From AP-15 sp963701815 (GTDB taxonomy: Bacteria; Pseudomonadota; Alphaproteobacteria; ATCC43930; CGMCC-115725): a stretch of 64,000 nucleotides of DNA. Positions 11,298-20,460 of the stretch are shown here, in pieces; within the stretch, counting starts at the first letter, position 1, and every line of letters begins with the position of its first letter. Location: contig CAVPBN010000050.1 in NCBI GenBank assembly GCA_963701815.1, forward strand, positions 186,001 through 250,000, written 5' to 3'. The notes beneath the pieces were generated by a model that was given only the letters and a program-made list of their open reading frames with translations, searched no databases and was not told the origin of the DNA. The position numbers and the translations under genes are program-made.

Positions 11298-11748
11298 CAG
11301 GTGTCAGGAACCAGGAGTCAGGTTCCAGGAAGGGTTTTGGCAGATGCGCGAGCAGATTGTGCGGGTCGAAGACCTCGAGGTCTTTCGACGTGCCTATCGT
11401 CTGTCGCTGGAGATCCATAAATCCAGCCTGGCGTTGCCGCGGATCGAACAATTTGCCTTGGCGGACCAGCTCCGCCGGTCGAGCAAATCGATCTGCGCCA
11501 ACCTCGCCGAAGGATTCGCCAAGCAGAGCTATTCTGCGGCGGAGTATCGGCGGTACCTGACGGTCGCGATCGGCAGCAGTGACGAGACGCAGCTATGGCT
11601 GCGCTACTGCATCGATCTCGGCTATATCGAGGAAGTTGCGGGACGGCGGTGGATCGCCGACTACGTCGAGATCAGCAGGATGTTGCAGGGTCTCCACGCC
11701 AGTTGGTCGCGTTCATCCTGACCCCTGACTCCTGGTTCCTGATACCTG
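11298..11748 (+). mobile_element. 23S intervening sequence in helix 45 carrying an IVS-protein gene
   Basis: The insert lies between CACCGAAGCTGCGG and GGTAGCGGAGCGTTC, where helix 45 is normally a short hairpin. Its outer arms, 11298-11322 and 11724-11748, are 25-nt inverted repeats with a single mismatch, made of CAGGAACCAGGAG-type units, so the insert folds as one stem around a 400-nt loop. The loop encodes a four-helix-bundle protein. ORF-bearing inserts at this helix are known, for example in Leptospira. The stem would be an RNase III substrate, giving split 23S rRNA; that step is inference. Confidence 0.88.
11344..11721 (+). CDS. 23S rRNA-intervening-sequence protein (four-helix bundle)
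   Basis: Encodes 125 residues inside the helix 45 insert, on the same strand as the rRNA. The sequence fits the four-helix-bundle family TIGR02436 (S23/IVP): the start VEDLEVFRRAYRLSLEIHK, then LADQLRRSSKSICANLAEG, YRRYLTVAIGSSDETQ, and a C-terminal helix around YVEISRMLQGLHAS. A purine-rich site precedes the ATG at 11344. Family members form small helical pentamers; their role is unsettled, with suggestions of IVS maintenance or RNA binding. The frame is intact, unlike many genes here. Whether it is translated from the rRNA precursor is unknown. Confidence 0.92.
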   Translation: MREQIVRVEDLEVFRRAYRLSLEIHKSSLALPRIEQFALADQLRRSSKSICANLAEGFAKQSYSAAEYRRYLTVAIGSSDETQLWLRYCIDLGYIEEVAGRRWIADYVEISRMLQGLHASWSRSS

Positions 11749-12322
11749 GAGCGGTAGCGGAGCGTTCCGTAGGCCGGCGAAGGTGCCCCGCGAGGGGTGC
11801 TGGAGGCATCGGAAGTGCGAATGCTGACATGAGTAGCGGTAATGAGGGCGAGAAACCCTCACGCCGAAAGTCCAAGGGTTCCTGCGCAAGGTTAATCCGC
11901 GCAGGGTTAGCCGGGCCCCTAAGGCGAGGGCGAGAGCCGTAGCCGATGGGAATGGGGTCAATATTCCCCAGCCTGCCGGGCCGTGACGAAGGCCGAAAGT
12001 CGTCTTGTCTTAATGGATTGACAGGGCGGCCTGGGACTTCCGGGAAACAGCGCCGGCATATAGACCGTACCCCAAACCGACACAGGTGGACTGGTAGAGC
12101 ATACCAAGGCGCTTGAGAGAACGGTGTTGAAGGAACTCGGCAAAATGCCCCCGTAACTTCGGGAGAAGGGGGCCCCGTTCCTGGGCAACCAGGGGCGGGG
12201 GGCACAGAAGAGGGGGTGGCGACTGTTTACTAAAAACACAGGGCTCTGCGAAGTCGCAAGACGACGTATAGGGTCTGACGCCTGCCCGGTGCCGGAAGGT
12301 TAAGAGGAGGGGTTCACGCTCC

Positions 12323-12418
<96 letters not shown>

Positions 12419-12673
12419 CGACTTCCCCGCTGTCTCCAACACCGGCTCAGCGAAATTGAATTCTCCGTGAAGATGCGGAGTTCCCGCGGTCAGACGGAAA
12501 GACCCCGTGCACCTTTACTACAGCTTTGCAGTGGTGTTAGGGATGGTGTGTGTAGGATAGGCGGGAGCCGAGGAAGCCCTGGCGCCAGTTGGGGTGGAGG
12601 CAACCTTGAAATACCGCTCTCATCGTCTCTGGCATCTAACCGCGGCCCGTTACCCGGGTCCGGGACCCTGCAT

Positions 12674-12704
<31 letters not shown>

Positions 12705-12844
12705 CAAAGAGTAACGGAGGCGCGCGATGGTGGGCTCAGGCTGGTCGGAAATCAGCTGTCGAGTGCAATGGCACAAGCCCGCCTGACTGCGAGAGCGACG
12801 GCTCGAGCAGAGACGAAAGTCGGCCATAGTGATCCGGTGGTCCC

Positions 12845-12897
<53 letters not shown>

Positions 12898-12929
12898 AAT
12901 GACGCCCAAGAGTCCATATCGACGGCGTC

Positions 12930-12969
<40 letters not shown>

Positions 12970-12970
12970 G

Positions 12971-13014
<44 letters not shown>

Positions 13015-13502
13015 TGAGCTGGGTTTAGAACGTCGTGAGACAGTTCGGTCCCTATCTGCCGTGGGTGTTCGAGACTTGCGAGGCGCTCTCCCCAGTACGA
13101 GAGGACCGGGAGGGACGCACCTCTGGTGGACCGGTTGTGGCGCCAGCCGCAGCGCCGGGTAGCTAAGTGCGGACGGGATAACCGCTGAACGCATCTAAGC
13201 GGGAAGCCCCCCTCAAAACCAGGTCTCGTCGAGAGCCGTGGAAGACCACCACGTCGATAGGCCGGAGGTGGAAGCGGCGCAAGCCGTGCAGCTGACCGGT
13301 ACTAATCGCTCGAACGCGCCTGATCGGCAAACCGCCCGCGTGCAGCGGCAAAACCCGCCGCACCGGCGCCCGCAGCAAAGACGCTTCGCCCTCGCCGCAC
13401 ATCACACCCCGACCCCCACCCCAACCCCGGCGTCGCCCAGGGCCCGGGTCCGGGCCCTCCAGGGTCTGGGTCGTCCACGGTCCGTCCTCTGGGGCTTGGG
13501 CC

Positions 13503-13619
13503 GCCTGGTGGTCACAGCGAGGGGCAAAGCACCCGATCCCATCCCGAACTCGGCCGTGAAAACCCTCTGCGCCGATGGTACTGCGCCTCAAGGCGCGGCA
13601 GAGTAGGTCGCCGCCAGGC
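13503..13619 (+). rRNA. rrf: 5S ribosomal RNA
   Basis: A 117-nt gene. The terminal helix GCCTGGTGG/CCGCCAGGC fixes both ends. Internal landmarks are CCCGATCCCATCCCGAAC and GCGCCGATGGTACTGC. It follows 23S by about 180 nt of spacer. Confidence 0.96.
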
Positions 13620-13620
13620 G

Positions 13621-13706
13621 CCCCAATCCCCAGGCCCAATCCCCCCAGGCCCAATCCCCCCGGGGTCCAACTCCCTGGGCCCAATCTCCCCTGGGCCCAA
13701 TCCCGA
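13621..13706 (+). repeat. Imperfect tandem repeat, CCCAATCCCCCCAGG-like
   Basis: Five to six degenerate units of 14-17 nt with the core CCCAATC directly follow the 5S gene. The later units are partly palindromic (CCCTGGGCCCAAT). It may form the transcribed spacer before tRNA-fMet, or simply be slippage-generated sequence. No function is evident. Confidence 0.65.
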
Positions 13707-13790
13707 AACTCTCGCCAAACCCCGCCGCGGCCCCGGCCGGCCGCCCTACCCAGGGCCGCCCCCAGGGCACAGGCGCCTCGCCAGCACCCC

Positions 13791-13867
<77 letters not shown>

Positions 13868-13940
13868 AATCCCCGAACTCTTCCAATATCTTATAGTAGG
13901 GCAGGCAGAAGGGGCGCGGGCGCCGGCCACCGCAGCCGGA

Positions 13941-14087
13941 TTAAGGCGGCGCCTGCAGCGCATCGCCATCGACGACGATTGTGTCGCCGGTGCTGAAGCC
14001 CGTCTTCATCAGATAAAGATAGGCCTGCGCGATGTCCTCGGACTTCCCGACCCGGCCGACCGGGAGGCGGGCGCCGATCCGTTCGCC
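13941..14087 (-). pseudogene. C-terminal fragment of a short-chain dehydrogenase
   Basis: Read on the minus strand, the frame ending with TAA at 13941 gives about 48 residues, including RLPVGRVGKSEDIAQAYLYL and FSTGDTIVVDG. That is the characteristic C-terminus of SDR-family oxidoreductases. The Rossmann core and catalytic YxxxK are absent. The upstream boundary near 14087 abuts, in another frame, the 5' end of a different gene, so this is a deletion scar rather than a short gene. Confidence 0.75.
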
Positions 14088-14158
14088 AGCAGATGCCGCT
14101 CAGGCGCCGGAACTTCGAGACCAATCGCGACCGGGACAAAGAGCAGCAGCCAGTTCAT
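14088..14158 (-). pseudogene. 5' fragment of a membrane antiporter gene (CaCA-like)
   Basis: The SulP stop codon overlaps an ATG (TAATG) at 14158. From there about 24 codons read MNWLLLFVPVAIGLEVPAPE, a hydrophobic N-terminus that resembles calcium/proton exchangers. Homology then stops where the SDR fragment begins in another frame. The coupled start suggests a former sulP-antiporter operon that lost almost all of its second gene. The family call rests on a short stretch and is uncertain; the truncation is clearer. Confidence 0.5.
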
Positions 14159-15909
14159 TATAATGAATCAGTCTTGATTTCCCGATAGCCTCGGTCCTCC
14201 CAATCCACCCACTCGACCGCGTGGCTCTCGAGGTAGCTGCCGACGGCGGCATCGATAGTCGGGAAAAAGAGATTTTTTCCGATCTGCGCGAACAGCCCGA
14301 ACCGCTTGAGCTTGTCTTTGACGGGGTCCTTAAGCTCGGCGAAGCTCAGCTCGATCCCGTCCTCGTGTAAGGTATTGTCCAGTTCTGCGACGGTATCGGC
14401 CGCCGTGACATCCACGCTTGTGACCGGTTCTGCCGCAACGACCAGCCAGCGGACGGGAGCAGGGGATTGGGCCGCCGCATCCAGAACCCGCTTCTTGAAC
14501 AACTCGGCATTGGCGAAGAACAGTGGAGCATCCCAGCGAAATAGGATCAGGCCGGGGATCTGCCGCGCCTCCGGATAGCGCGTGATGTCGTGGTACCCTT
14601 TGACGCCTTCCGCGCGTCCCAACACCGCAGAGTACGGACGCCAACCATCCCAGAGGAACTCGATGACGGCTATTACGATAGCCAGACCTATCCCCGGGAT
14701 GGCGCCAAAAACGGCGACCCCCACGAAGCAGACGATAGACAGCCAGAACTCCCAGCGCTGGATGCGAAAGATCCGTCTCAGATCGGTGACCTCGATGAGG
14801 CCTAGAGCCGAAGCGATCACGACGGCGGCCAACGCGGCGGCGGGCAGATGCCGCAGAAGATTGGGCGCGATCAAGAGCAACAGAGCTACAGCGAGCGCCC
14901 CGACGACCCCGGTCAGCTGCGTTCGGGCGCCCGCAGATTCCGCCACGGGGGTACGGGACGAACTGCTGCTGATGGGAAATCCTTGAAAAAATCCGGCGGC
15001 GAGATTGGCGACCCCTAGACCGACCATCTCTTGATTGGGATCCACAGTCGTAGCGGTTCGTGCAGCGTAGATCCGCGAGAGGACGCTCGTATCGGCAAAC
15101 GAGACCAAGGCGACGGCGCAACCTCCAATCACGACCGGCATGATATCGGCGTAGGTAATCCATGGTATCGAGAACGCCGGCAGTCCGCGGGGTAGGGGGC
15201 CCAGGACCGAAACATCAGCGCGTCCGGCCAAGTCAAGGGCACCAACGATTGCGGTGGCGCCGACCACCGCAATTAGTATTCCGGGCACGCGCTTGCTGCG
15301 CTTGAGTACGAGGATCACCGCCAATGTGCCCGCACCAACCGCAAACGCGACCCAGTTCGCTCTTCCGCCGTAGACCGCTTCCGCCATGGCCCATAATTTT
15401 CGCAACGGTCCATCGGCCTCGATCGAGAAGCCGAAGAACTTGGGCAGCTGGCTGATGAGCACCGTGAGCGCGATGCCGTTCATGTAGCCGTAGCGGATCG
15501 GTTTCGAAAGCAGCTCGGTTACGAAGCCCAGCCGCGCCGCGCCCGCCACGATGCACACGATCCCCGAAACGACTGCCATCATGCCGGCGAGCGCAACCGC
15601 GCGATCGGGATCTCCGCCGGACAGCGGCAGGACAACGCCGATTATGACGGCCGCCAGCGAGGAATCTGGTCCCAAGACCAGAATGCGACTCGGGCCAAAC
15701 AGCGCATAGGCAAACAGCGGAACGATAGTCGCGTAGAGTCCATAAATGCCTGGCACGCCGGATGCTGCTGCATAGGCGATACCTACGGGCACCAACATCG
15801 TCGCCAACACTATTCCCGCGGCGACATCACGAACCAGCCATTTCGGTTGATACCGACGCAGAGCGAGCAGCCCCGGCAACCACCGTATCCAGCCGATCGG
15901 ATCTGACAT
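14158..15909 (-). CDS. SulP family anion transporter with STAS domain
   Basis: Inner-membrane protein of 583 residues. The N-terminal half is a string of hydrophobic helices with the SulP signature region (ATMLVPVGIAYAAASGVPGIYGLYA and, later, FQGFPISSSSSRTPVAESAG). The C-terminal 130 residues form a soluble STAS domain beginning near LILFRWDAPLFFANAELFKK. Members carry sulfate, bicarbonate or dicarboxylates by H+ symport or exchange; the substrate is not predictable here. Its stop overlaps the start of the truncated antiporter fragment. No carbonic anhydrase gene is adjacent. Intact. Confidence 0.93.
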   Translation of the reverse strand: MSDPIGWIRWLPGLLALRRYQPKWLVRDVAAGIVLATMLVPVGIAYAAASGVPGIYGLYATIVPLFAYALFGPSRILVLGPDSSLAAVIIGVVLPLSGGDPDRAVALAGMMAVVSGIVCIVAGAARLGFVTELLSKPIRYGYMNGIALTVLISQLPKFFGFSIEADGPLRKLWAMAEAVYGGRANWVAFAVGAGTLAVILVLKRSKRVPGILIAVVGATAIVGALDLAGRADVSVLGPLPRGLPAFSIPWITYADIMPVVIGGCAVALVSFADTSVLSRIYAARTATTVDPNQEMVGLGVANLAAGFFQGFPISSSSSRTPVAESAGARTQLTGVVGALAVALLLLIAPNLLRHLPAAALAAVVIASALGLIEVTDLRRIFRIQRWEFWLSIVCFVGVAVFGAIPGIGLAIVIAVIEFLWDGWRPYSAVLGRAEGVKGYHDITRYPEARQIPGLILFRWDAPLFFANAELFKKRVLDAAAQSPAPVRWLVVAAEPVTSVDVTAADTVAELDNTLHEDGIELSFAELKDPVKDKLKRFGLFAQIGKNLFFPTIDAAVGSYLESHAVEWVDWEDRGYREIKTDSL

Positions 15910-16356
15910 TGATAAGAAGGTAAGCTCCCAAGTTCGAGGCTATCGTCAGTGGTCTCGTTCGTCAATCAGCTCCTTGCTCGTCAGACATCGATGCTCGATG
16001 TGCTCTGGTGGAATTTCGGCTCGAAATAAATCTCTTCGACGTTCGAAAACTTCGATTGGAGGACGGTGGCTTTCTTTCTGGCTGATCGGCAGCACCGGTT
16101 CCCGGCTGCTCGCGTATCCCAAGACGCAACCCCAAACCCCAGCGCCGACGACCGATGCGGTGCGTGTCGACCTGATGGAGACTGTGCTCGGGGCGGGAAG
16201 AGCTGCCGGGAGTACACTCCAAGAAGCCCTAAATTCACCCCGCGGCTCGCTTCCGTCATCCCTTGGATCGGGAGTAGGCTGCACCCGATCGCCGCGGGCA
16301 AACGGGTGACGAACTTCGTCTGTCCCCTCGCGCGGGCGACAAGGGAGGAACGATCC
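15910..16356. other. Intergenic region without recognised gene
   Basis: About 450 nt between the divergent SulP and LLM genes. Short open frames exist on both strands, but none has a ribosome-binding site or family-like composition. Promoters for both flanking genes are expected here; I could not place them with confidence. Confidence 0.5.
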
Positions 16357-17745
16357 ATGCTGGAAATCGGCTTGTTTCACAACGGCGCATCCAGCCTGCC
16401 GGTCATCACCGACAAGGACGGCGTCACATTCAATGACGGCACCCTGGCGGAGGTCCACCGCGCCGCCCAGGAGACGCTGGTGAACCAGGTGCGCCAGGGG
16501 ATTCTTGCGGAAAAACTCGGATTTCAGTCGTTTTGGCTCACCGAGCACCATTTCCAGCCGGAAGGCGCGGAGATGAGCCCGAACCCCCTGATGGTGCAGA
16601 TGAGCGTGGCGGCGCACACCAAGCGCATAAGGCTCGGTCAGGCCGCCAATATCATCGTCTGGCACCACCCCGTACGACTTGCCGAGCAGATCGCATTGCT
16701 CGACGTGATCAGCGGCGGGCGGGTCGAATGCGGCGTCGGCCGCGGCTACCAGCCCCGAGAGAACGAAACCCTTGGCCGGCCCTACGGCTCGACGATCCAG
16801 GACCAGGAGCGCAACCGCAAGGCGTTTGAGGAATCGCTCGCGATCATGAAGAAATGTTGGACCGAACCGTCGTTTTCGCATCATGGCGAGTTCTTTTCGG
16901 TGCCGCCCAGCTACACCAAGTGGAATCACAAACAGACGATCGCCTATTTCCAGCGAGACGAGACCGGACGGCGCCTCGAGGATGTGCTCGCCCTCGGCGA
17001 TCCCGATATGTATTCGGCCGGTAATCCGGTGCAGGCGACCACCACGACGCTGAAGGAGTTGCAGGTATTTCCGCAGCCGTTACAGAAGCCGCACCCGCAA
17101 TTATGGGAGCCGTTGACCAGCGCGCGGTCGCTAAAATTCGCGGCCGAGCACGGGATCAACGGGGTGATGATCGCCGAACCCAATGACCGCCTGCGCCGCA
17201 ATATCGAGATCTACCACGAAGCAGCGGAGAAGGCGGGTTTCCCCGACATGCACAATCGCGGCCGGTTCAAGTTCGGCTGGGACGCCGAGAAGCGGCGCGG
17301 GATCATGACCAGCCGCTACCTCCACATCACCCGCCCCGGCAAGGAGAAGGAAGCACTGGAGCGCGCGGCCCGCGCGATCGAGCTGCAGTTCGATTATTAC
17401 GGGCCGTTCGGCTTCGGCGCCGTCGTGGCGCGGCTCGACGAGCCGATGTTCGACCTCAACAAAAAAGTGACGGCGCAGATGCTCCGCGACCGCGAAGTCG
17501 CGATCCACGGCTCCAAGCAGTACGTCATCGACACGATAATGAAAATGCGCAGGGAGTGCGGTTACGACGACTTCTGCTTCCTCGGCTGGTTCGAGCTCGG
17601 CGGCTTCGAGTCCAAAGAGATCGAGGAGCAAATGCAGATCTTCTCCGAGGAAATCATGCCGGTGATCGCGAACGAATGCGGTGGCAAGGTGGAGCTGCCG
17701 GCGCGCGGACTCGATCTGGTCGCCCAGGTCGGGCAGGGCCGATAA
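16357..17745 (+). CDS. LLM class flavin-dependent oxidoreductase
   Basis: Luciferase-like monooxygenase of 462 residues. The ATG at 16357 is fixed by AAGGGAGGAA nine bases upstream. The TIM-barrel signatures are clear: EKLGFQSFWLTEHHFQPEG, RIRLGQAANIIVWHHPVRLA, and LLDVISGGRVECGVGRGYQPRE. It oxidises an unknown substrate with FMNH2 and O2 and would need a separate flavin reductase. An esterase gene follows 44 nt downstream on the same strand, suggesting a two-gene catabolic unit. It is the longest of four LLM genes here, with an extension after residue 190 (GDPDMYSAGNPVQATTTTL). Intact. Confidence 0.92.
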   Translation: MLEIGLFHNGASSLPVITDKDGVTFNDGTLAEVHRAAQETLVNQVRQGILAEKLGFQSFWLTEHHFQPEGAEMSPNPLMVQMSVAAHTKRIRLGQAANIIVWHHPVRLAEQIALLDVISGGRVECGVGRGYQPRENETLGRPYGSTIQDQERNRKAFEESLAIMKKCWTEPSFSHHGEFFSVPPSYTKWNHKQTIAYFQRDETGRRLEDVLALGDPDMYSAGNPVQATTTTLKELQVFPQPLQKPHPQLWEPLTSARSLKFAAEHGINGVMIAEPNDRLRRNIEIYHEAAEKAGFPDMHNRGRFKFGWDAEKRRGIMTSRYLHITRPGKEKEALERAARAIELQFDYYGPFGFGAVVARLDEPMFDLNKKVTAQMLRDREVAIHGSKQYVIDTIMKMRRECGYDDFCFLGWFELGGFESKEIEEQMQIFSEEIMPVIANECGGKVELPARGLDLVAQVGQGR

Positions 17746-17789
17746 GGCCGGCGTTCCGGCGCCCGGCCTCCGGATTTGAGGAGGAAACG

Positions 17790-18702
17790 ATGGCGAGCAG
17801 ACAGACCGAGGTCTTGAACGCGCTTTACCGGGGGTGGGTGGCGGCGCTGCAGGCGAATCCGGAGATGCCGCTCGACGAGATGCGCCACATGTTCGAGCAG
17901 CTGGGGCAACATCACCGGCGAACCGGGCGGAGTCGATTATATCGAGACCGATGCCGGGGGCATCGCGGCCATGTGGGCGGCGCCGAAAGGCTGCGCACAG
18001 GACCGCGTGCTGCTTTGTGCGCATGGCGGCGGCTACGTCGCCGCGTCGATGTATACCCACCGCAAGACCTATGCGCATGTGGCCAAGGCGATCGGCTGCC
18101 GCGCTTTGATAGTCGATTACCGACGCGCGCCCGAGAACGTCCATCCCGGCCCGGTCAACGACATGGCGCAGAGCTACAAATGGCTGCTCGATCAGGGTAT
18201 CCGGCCGGGCCATGTCGCGTTGATCGGCGACTCGGCGGGAGGCGCCCTTGCGGTGACGACGATCCTGCGCGCCCGCCAACAGGGCCTGGCGTTGCCGGCC
18301 GCGACGATGCCGCTGTCGCCCTGGCTCGACATGGAAGCAACCGGCGCGACGTACGAGACGAACGCGCAGAAGGACCTCCTCGTCTCCCGCGATATAATCC
18401 AGGCGATGGCCGGCATGTTTCTCGGCGAGGGCGGCAACCGGCGCGACCCGCTCGCCAACCCGCTCCACGCCGATCTTGCGGGTCTGCCGCCGATGTACAT
18501 CCAGACCGGCGCCGACGAGACGTTGCTCGACGACAGCCGCAAGCTGGCGGAGCTCGCGCGCAAATCCGGCGTCGATGTGACGCTCGATGTCGTGCCGGAA
18601 ATGCAGCACGTCTTCCAATTCCTGGCCGGCACTGCTCCCGAAGCCGATGCTGCGATCCGCCGCCTTGCCGACTGGGTCCGTCCAAAACTCGCGCTTGGTT
18701 GA
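17790..18702 (+). CDS. Alpha/beta hydrolase, HSL-type esterase (one frameshift)
   Basis: Carboxylesterase-like protein of about 303 residues once repaired. The start ATG at 17790 follows GGAGGAAACG. The oxyanion HGGGY motif, nucleophile elbow GDSAGGA, Asp in TGADETLLDD and His in EMQHVFQF form a full hormone-sensitive-lipase-type active site. Frame changes by +1 at the GGGG of 17903-17906; deleting one G restores FEQLGNITGEPGGVDYIETD. The 44-nt gap to the LLM gene supports co-transcription, for example cleavage of an ester or lactone made by the monooxygenase (inference). Confidence 0.88.
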
Positions 18703-19513
18703 GCTTATGCGGCTCTTGCCGGCTCTCGCCCGTGCCCGAATGCGAGCCGCTGCGGAAAAGCGACGCCGGCGATTTCCTGGGTTCCGCGAGCGCGACCGGC
18801 GCGCGATCCGCAGGGCACCCCGCGGCTGATCATTAACATCAGGACTAGGGCGTGTCGTCAATTATTGCAAGGTTGCACGTAAAGCGAGTCCATGGGGAGG
18901 AGGCATATAGTAAAAAGAGTTTACCTTGGCAATGATTTGTGTGAATCATGCGGAGTCAGCTTGCAACAGGGCTAACGCATGACTCGCTATCAACTGGGTG
19001 ATGATCAGTGGCAACGGATCAAAGACCTGCTGCCCGGCAAACCGGGTGATGTCGGGGTAACCGCCCGCGACAATCGCCGCTTTGTCGAAGCGGTACTCTA
19101 TCGATATCGCGCCGGAATACCGTGGCGCGACCCCCGGTCGGGCCAGGGGCAGGCTCTGCCGGAACGCTTCGGCGATTGGAAGAACGCCCATCGGCGGTTC
19201 AGCCGCTGGGCCAAGAGCGGGGTCTGGGAGACGGGTCTTTCGCCATCTGGCGGCCGATGCCGACAATAAATACGCGATGATCGACAGCACCATCGTGCGC
19301 GCCCATCAGCACAGCGCCGGCGCCCCAAAAAAAACATGACGACCACGCCATCGGCCGCAGCCGCGGCGGGTTGAGCACCAAGATCCACGCTCTGGTCGAC
19401 GCTCTCGGCAGGCCGTTGCGCTTCCTGCTGACGCCGGGACAGGTGCACGACCTGGCCGGTGCCGACGCGCTGCTGCCGTATCTGGCCGCCGATCTGCTGA
19501 TCGCCGACCGGGC

Positions 19514-19521
19514 GTTCGATG
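19514..19521 (+). repeat. IS66 target-site duplication, left copy
   Basis: GTTCGATG, repeated exactly at 22386-22393. Joining the two copies restores the IS5 transposase reading frame as FDADARV, which fixes both IS66 ends to the base. Confidence 0.93.
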
Positions 19522-19611
19522 GTTTCCCTACGGTGAGGGCCGTCTTGCGGTCGGTGGGGTACGGATGCCGGATGCTGGCTTGGAACTGGAGCTAGCAATA
19601 GCGCAAGATCT

Positions 19612-20046
19612 ATGTCCTACCCGACTGCCGAGTTGCTGGGGCGCGTGGAACGGCGGCGCCGGTTCAGTGTCGAGCAGAAGCTCGCGATCCTGACTGAGGC
19701 GATGGCGCCCGGAGCAAACCTGTCACAGGTCGCGCGCCGCCACGGGCTATTGCCGGCACAGGTATACAAGTGGCGCCGGTTGGCTGAGCTTGGGGTGATC
19801 GGCGTGCCGGGCGCCTCGGAGCTGCCGTCGTTCGTGGCGGTCGAGATCACCAAGGATGTGGCGCCGCTGCCGGTGCCGCTTCTCGAGGACAAGCCCGCGG
19901 CGGTCAACGATGCCCCGCGACGCCGGCGGCGCAAGAAAGCGGGGCTGATCGAGATCGAGCTGGCGAGCGGTCGCCGGGTTCGCGTCGACCGCGACGTCGA
20001 CGCGGCAGCATTGGAACGGGTGCTCGACGTTCTGGCGCGGCGATGA
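19612..20046 (+). CDS. tnpA: IS66 TnpA accessory protein
   Basis: A 144-residue protein with an N-terminal helix-turn-helix (RRRFSVEQKLAILTEAMAPG ... LSQVARRHGLLPAQVYKWRR), the transposase_8-like fold used for DNA binding. A basic RRRRRKK stretch lies in the second half. Its stop overlaps the tnpB start by four bases (ATGA), so translation is coupled. Confidence 0.92.
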   Translation: MSYPTAELLGRVERRRRFSVEQKLAILTEAMAPGANLSQVARRHGLLPAQVYKWRRLAELGVIGVPGASELPSFVAVEITKDVAPLPVPLLEDKPAAVNDAPRRRRRKKAGLIEIELASGRRVRVDRDVDAAALERVLDVLARR

Positions 20047-20390
20047 TCCCGGTTCCCAGCGGCGTGCGGGTGTGGCTGGCGGTCGGCCGAACCGACATGC
20101 GGAAAGGTATGAACGGGCTGGCGTTGCAGGTGCAGCAGGTGCTCGGCCGCGATCCGCATGCCGGCGATCTTTACGTTTTCAGAGGTGCCAGAGGCGACCT
20201 GATCAAAATCGTTTGGCATGACGGCATCGGCATGTCGCTGTACGCCAAGCGACTGGAGCGTGGCCGCTTCATTTGGCCGTCGCCGGCGGACGGAATCGTT
20301 GCGATCAGTGCCGCGCAATTGGCCTACATGCTCGACGGGATCGACTGGCGAAACCCGGTTCGCACCTGGCGTCCGGAGGTCGCCGGCTGA
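20043..20390 (+). CDS. tnpB: IS66 TnpB accessory protein (Orf2 family)
   Basis: A 115-residue protein typical of IS66 Orf2: VWLAVGRTDMRKGMNGLALQ, then LYVFRGARGDLIKIVWHDG and a WPSPADG segment. It is required with TnpA and TnpC for transposition in studied members; the mechanism is not settled. Overlaps tnpA by 4 nt. Confidence 0.95.
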   Translation: MIPVPSGVRVWLAVGRTDMRKGMNGLALQVQQVLGRDPHAGDLYVFRGARGDLIKIVWHDGIGMSLYAKRLERGRFIWPSPADGIVAISAAQLAYMLDGIDWRNPVRTWRPEVAG

Positions 20391-20460
20391 GGCTGCGGCC
20401 GATTGACTCACCCTTTGGTTGAGGAGCGCTCGGACCCGCTGATGTGGGATAATCGGGTTC

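Noticed and set aside
17131..18861. A 576-codon minus-strand frame antisense to the LLM and esterase genes.
   Set aside because: No ribosome-binding site or recognisable motif; it mirrors the GC skew of the real plus-strand genes.
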